Assembly (NCBI GenBank): GCA_963921795.1
Contig: OY997650.1
Location: 17,652,862 to 17,716,861, forward strand
Source: Nannobrachium achirus
Taxonomy: Eukaryota; Chordata; Actinopteri; Myctophiformes; Myctophidae
Length of the DNA: 64,000 nt
Direction of reading: 5' to 3'
The notes below the pieces were generated by a model. That model made no database searches. It was given only the letters and a program-made list of their open reading frames with translations, and had not been told where the DNA came from. The position numbers were made by a program, and so were the translations under genes. Shown in pieces: positions 62,401-64,000 of this stretch; the stretch's first letter is position 1, and every line of letters begins with the position of its first letter.

Positions 62401-63573
62401 TGCTGAGCACATGGAAGATGAATCCTAACCCATGACGTCTAGCACAACCACTATCAGACCAACATTTGATCAGTTCCACACCAGATATTTCAGTCTGATT
62501 GGCCAATTCCAGGATGAAACATACAGGACGAAACTTGTGAGCAACCCTATGGCTTTTCCTCTAGCATCACTCTTTGGCAAGTTGGGTGTAAGGAGCAGCA
62601 CTATTCTAAGGGCTGTTGTTCCATCTTAAAACTTTTGCAGCTTTGCTTGCAAGATATCAAGAAGAGAAAGAAGACAAAATGTATATTTCCAAACAGATCT
62701 AAACCAATAAACTTAGTAAAATGTAGTGAGAACAGAGACGTTAAATAAGTATTTCCCACTCAAAGGCAGCCTTTTTTTTATAGATATAAGCTTTAATTTA
62801 TCCTGTGCATGCACACAATGGCAAACTAGAGATGTCAAAATTATGGTAATGCTGCTTGTAGGTGAGAGACGAATATCTCCCTTTTTTCCCACATTCATCC
62901 TCATCCATGTGCCTGATTCAGTCTTTTTTTTTTAGATGTTTGATGTTTTGATGTGCGATTAAAGTTATGTTTTCTTTTTGGCTGTGTCAGAGACACACAC
63001 GAACCCACAGACACACATACACACCCTAACTATAACCTTTGAACACTGACCAGGGTTATGCAAATGTTTCAACCTTCAAAAGGGTAAAACTGTCTGCAAC
63101 ATCAAATATAATACTCCCCTTTCATTCCATTTACATTCCAAACTATTAAGAATTCCACCGAGGGTGAAGAAAGTCACTGCTGAAAAAAGGTGGACATTTC
63201 AGTGCTCCTGTGGACTGAATAATGGGCCGTACGCACCAAACAGTATAACTTAAACTACAATTCTAACAATATATGTATTGTTTCAAAATGATTCAAGGGG
63301 ATGGCAAAGTCCACACCACAACTATAACGACGACAATGGTGAACAATATACTAGTCATAGTTAGTGCATCGTGTGCATACTGCATACCTCACACTACGCC
63401 TACGGACACATTCAGACCTAAGACAACAGAGGGGTACTACAAAACATTTGAAAAGCATAAAAGGAAAGAACAAATAATAAAATAATAATGTAATTGCACC
63501 ACTGTTTAACCAGATCGGTCATCCTCACCTTCACGCATATAAGCATTTCAAATCGCATACCTGTCCACTAGGG
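62401..63573. other. Nothing recognised
   Basis: No exon, RNA gene or repeat terminus supported. Confidence 0.3.
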
Positions 63574-63986
63574 CATTCACGAATAGTGATTTTTAGTATT
63601 CGAATTATTCGACCTCAAAGTATTCGAATAGTCGAATATTCGACAGGACTGGCCAAACTGTCAAATATTAAGTAAGCAAGAGGCGAACATTGTGAAAATA
63701 GCCGATCTACATGCTCACAACGCCTCGCAATGGAACCGAGTCACATTAAATGTAATACCTACAATTCCAAGTGCTTGTTAGGGTGGGGGTCCCCAGGTCA
63801 AATATGTTTATTTTGGGGGTCATGGCCTAAAAAGGTTTGAGAACTCCTTGTATAGAGCATTAACAAATTAATCCACCAAAGGGCATTGGCAACTGACTTC
63901 CTATCTAGCCAAGCTTTATAAACGATATATTAAAAAAAAAAAGAAGAAAAAAAAAGCGAATATTCGAATATTTGGTGAATGCCCTT
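63574..63986. mobile_element. hAT-like element (AGGGCATTCAC) with hairpin module
   Basis: AGGGCATTCACGAATAG...TTTGGTGAATGCCCT; flanks share CTGTCCACT. The hairpin arm at 63694-63730 (GTGAAAATAGCCGATCTACA then TGCTCACAACGCCTCGC) is nearly identical to that at 44593. Confidence 0.75.
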
Positions 63987-64000
63987 CTGTCCACTACCAC

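Overview
The window is vertebrate, almost certainly teleost, nuclear DNA. It has small exons with GT-AG introns, very dense dinucleotide microsatellites, many short hAT-like and TTAA-target inverted-repeat elements, and LINE remnants of the kind common in fish. The species cannot be read from the sequence.

Two multi-exon genes lie head-to-tail on the minus strand, and both encode motile-cilium (axoneme) proteins. (1) At the right, 60980 down to 48673, are the last eleven exons of cfap46 (central-pair apparatus). They encode 303 C-terminal residues with a CHAT-like fold region, and the reading phase is kept at every junction. The 5' part of the gene lies beyond the right edge. (2) From 46442 down to about 7375 there is a complete or nearly complete 13-exon gene of the ODAD1(CCDC114)/CCDC63 outer-dynein-arm docking family, about 526 residues, again with consistent phases throughout. 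Neither gene is visible as a long ORF; both were assembled from small exons, splice sites and phase.

To the left, on the plus strand, is an uninterrupted KLHDC3-like kelch ORF (3153-4274) that looks like a retrogene. It has lost parts of two kelch blades and gained a basic C-terminal tail. A single GC-rich exon-like ORF (18847-19072, minus) sits inside a docking-gene intron and is unassigned.

The remaining sequence, most of it intronic, is mobile DNA. I can define hAT-type insertions with 8-bp target duplications (12018-13533, 24142-24808, 25199-25569, 28095-29419, 38315-38694, 51738-52136, 59401-59837 and others), TTAA-flanked MITEs (4381, 20811, 26503, 39638), a perfect 272-bp-arm inverted duplication of a LINE end (9236-9783), and a foldback element interrupted by a TTAA-target element (10264-11266). 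LINE 3' fragments lie at 1.6-2.9, 22.1-22.9, 32.6-33.1, 41.3-41.6, 42.7-43.5 and 57.7-58.2 kb.

The most unusual pattern is a short hairpin module (core TGAGCTTGTAGATCKGCTAT, or its reverse complement). It recurs at about twenty places, whole or as one arm, inside otherwise unrelated repeats. A related curiosity is a pair of TTAA elements (10.3 and 58.3 kb) that each end in two copies of a palindrome, alike within an element but unrelated between the two.
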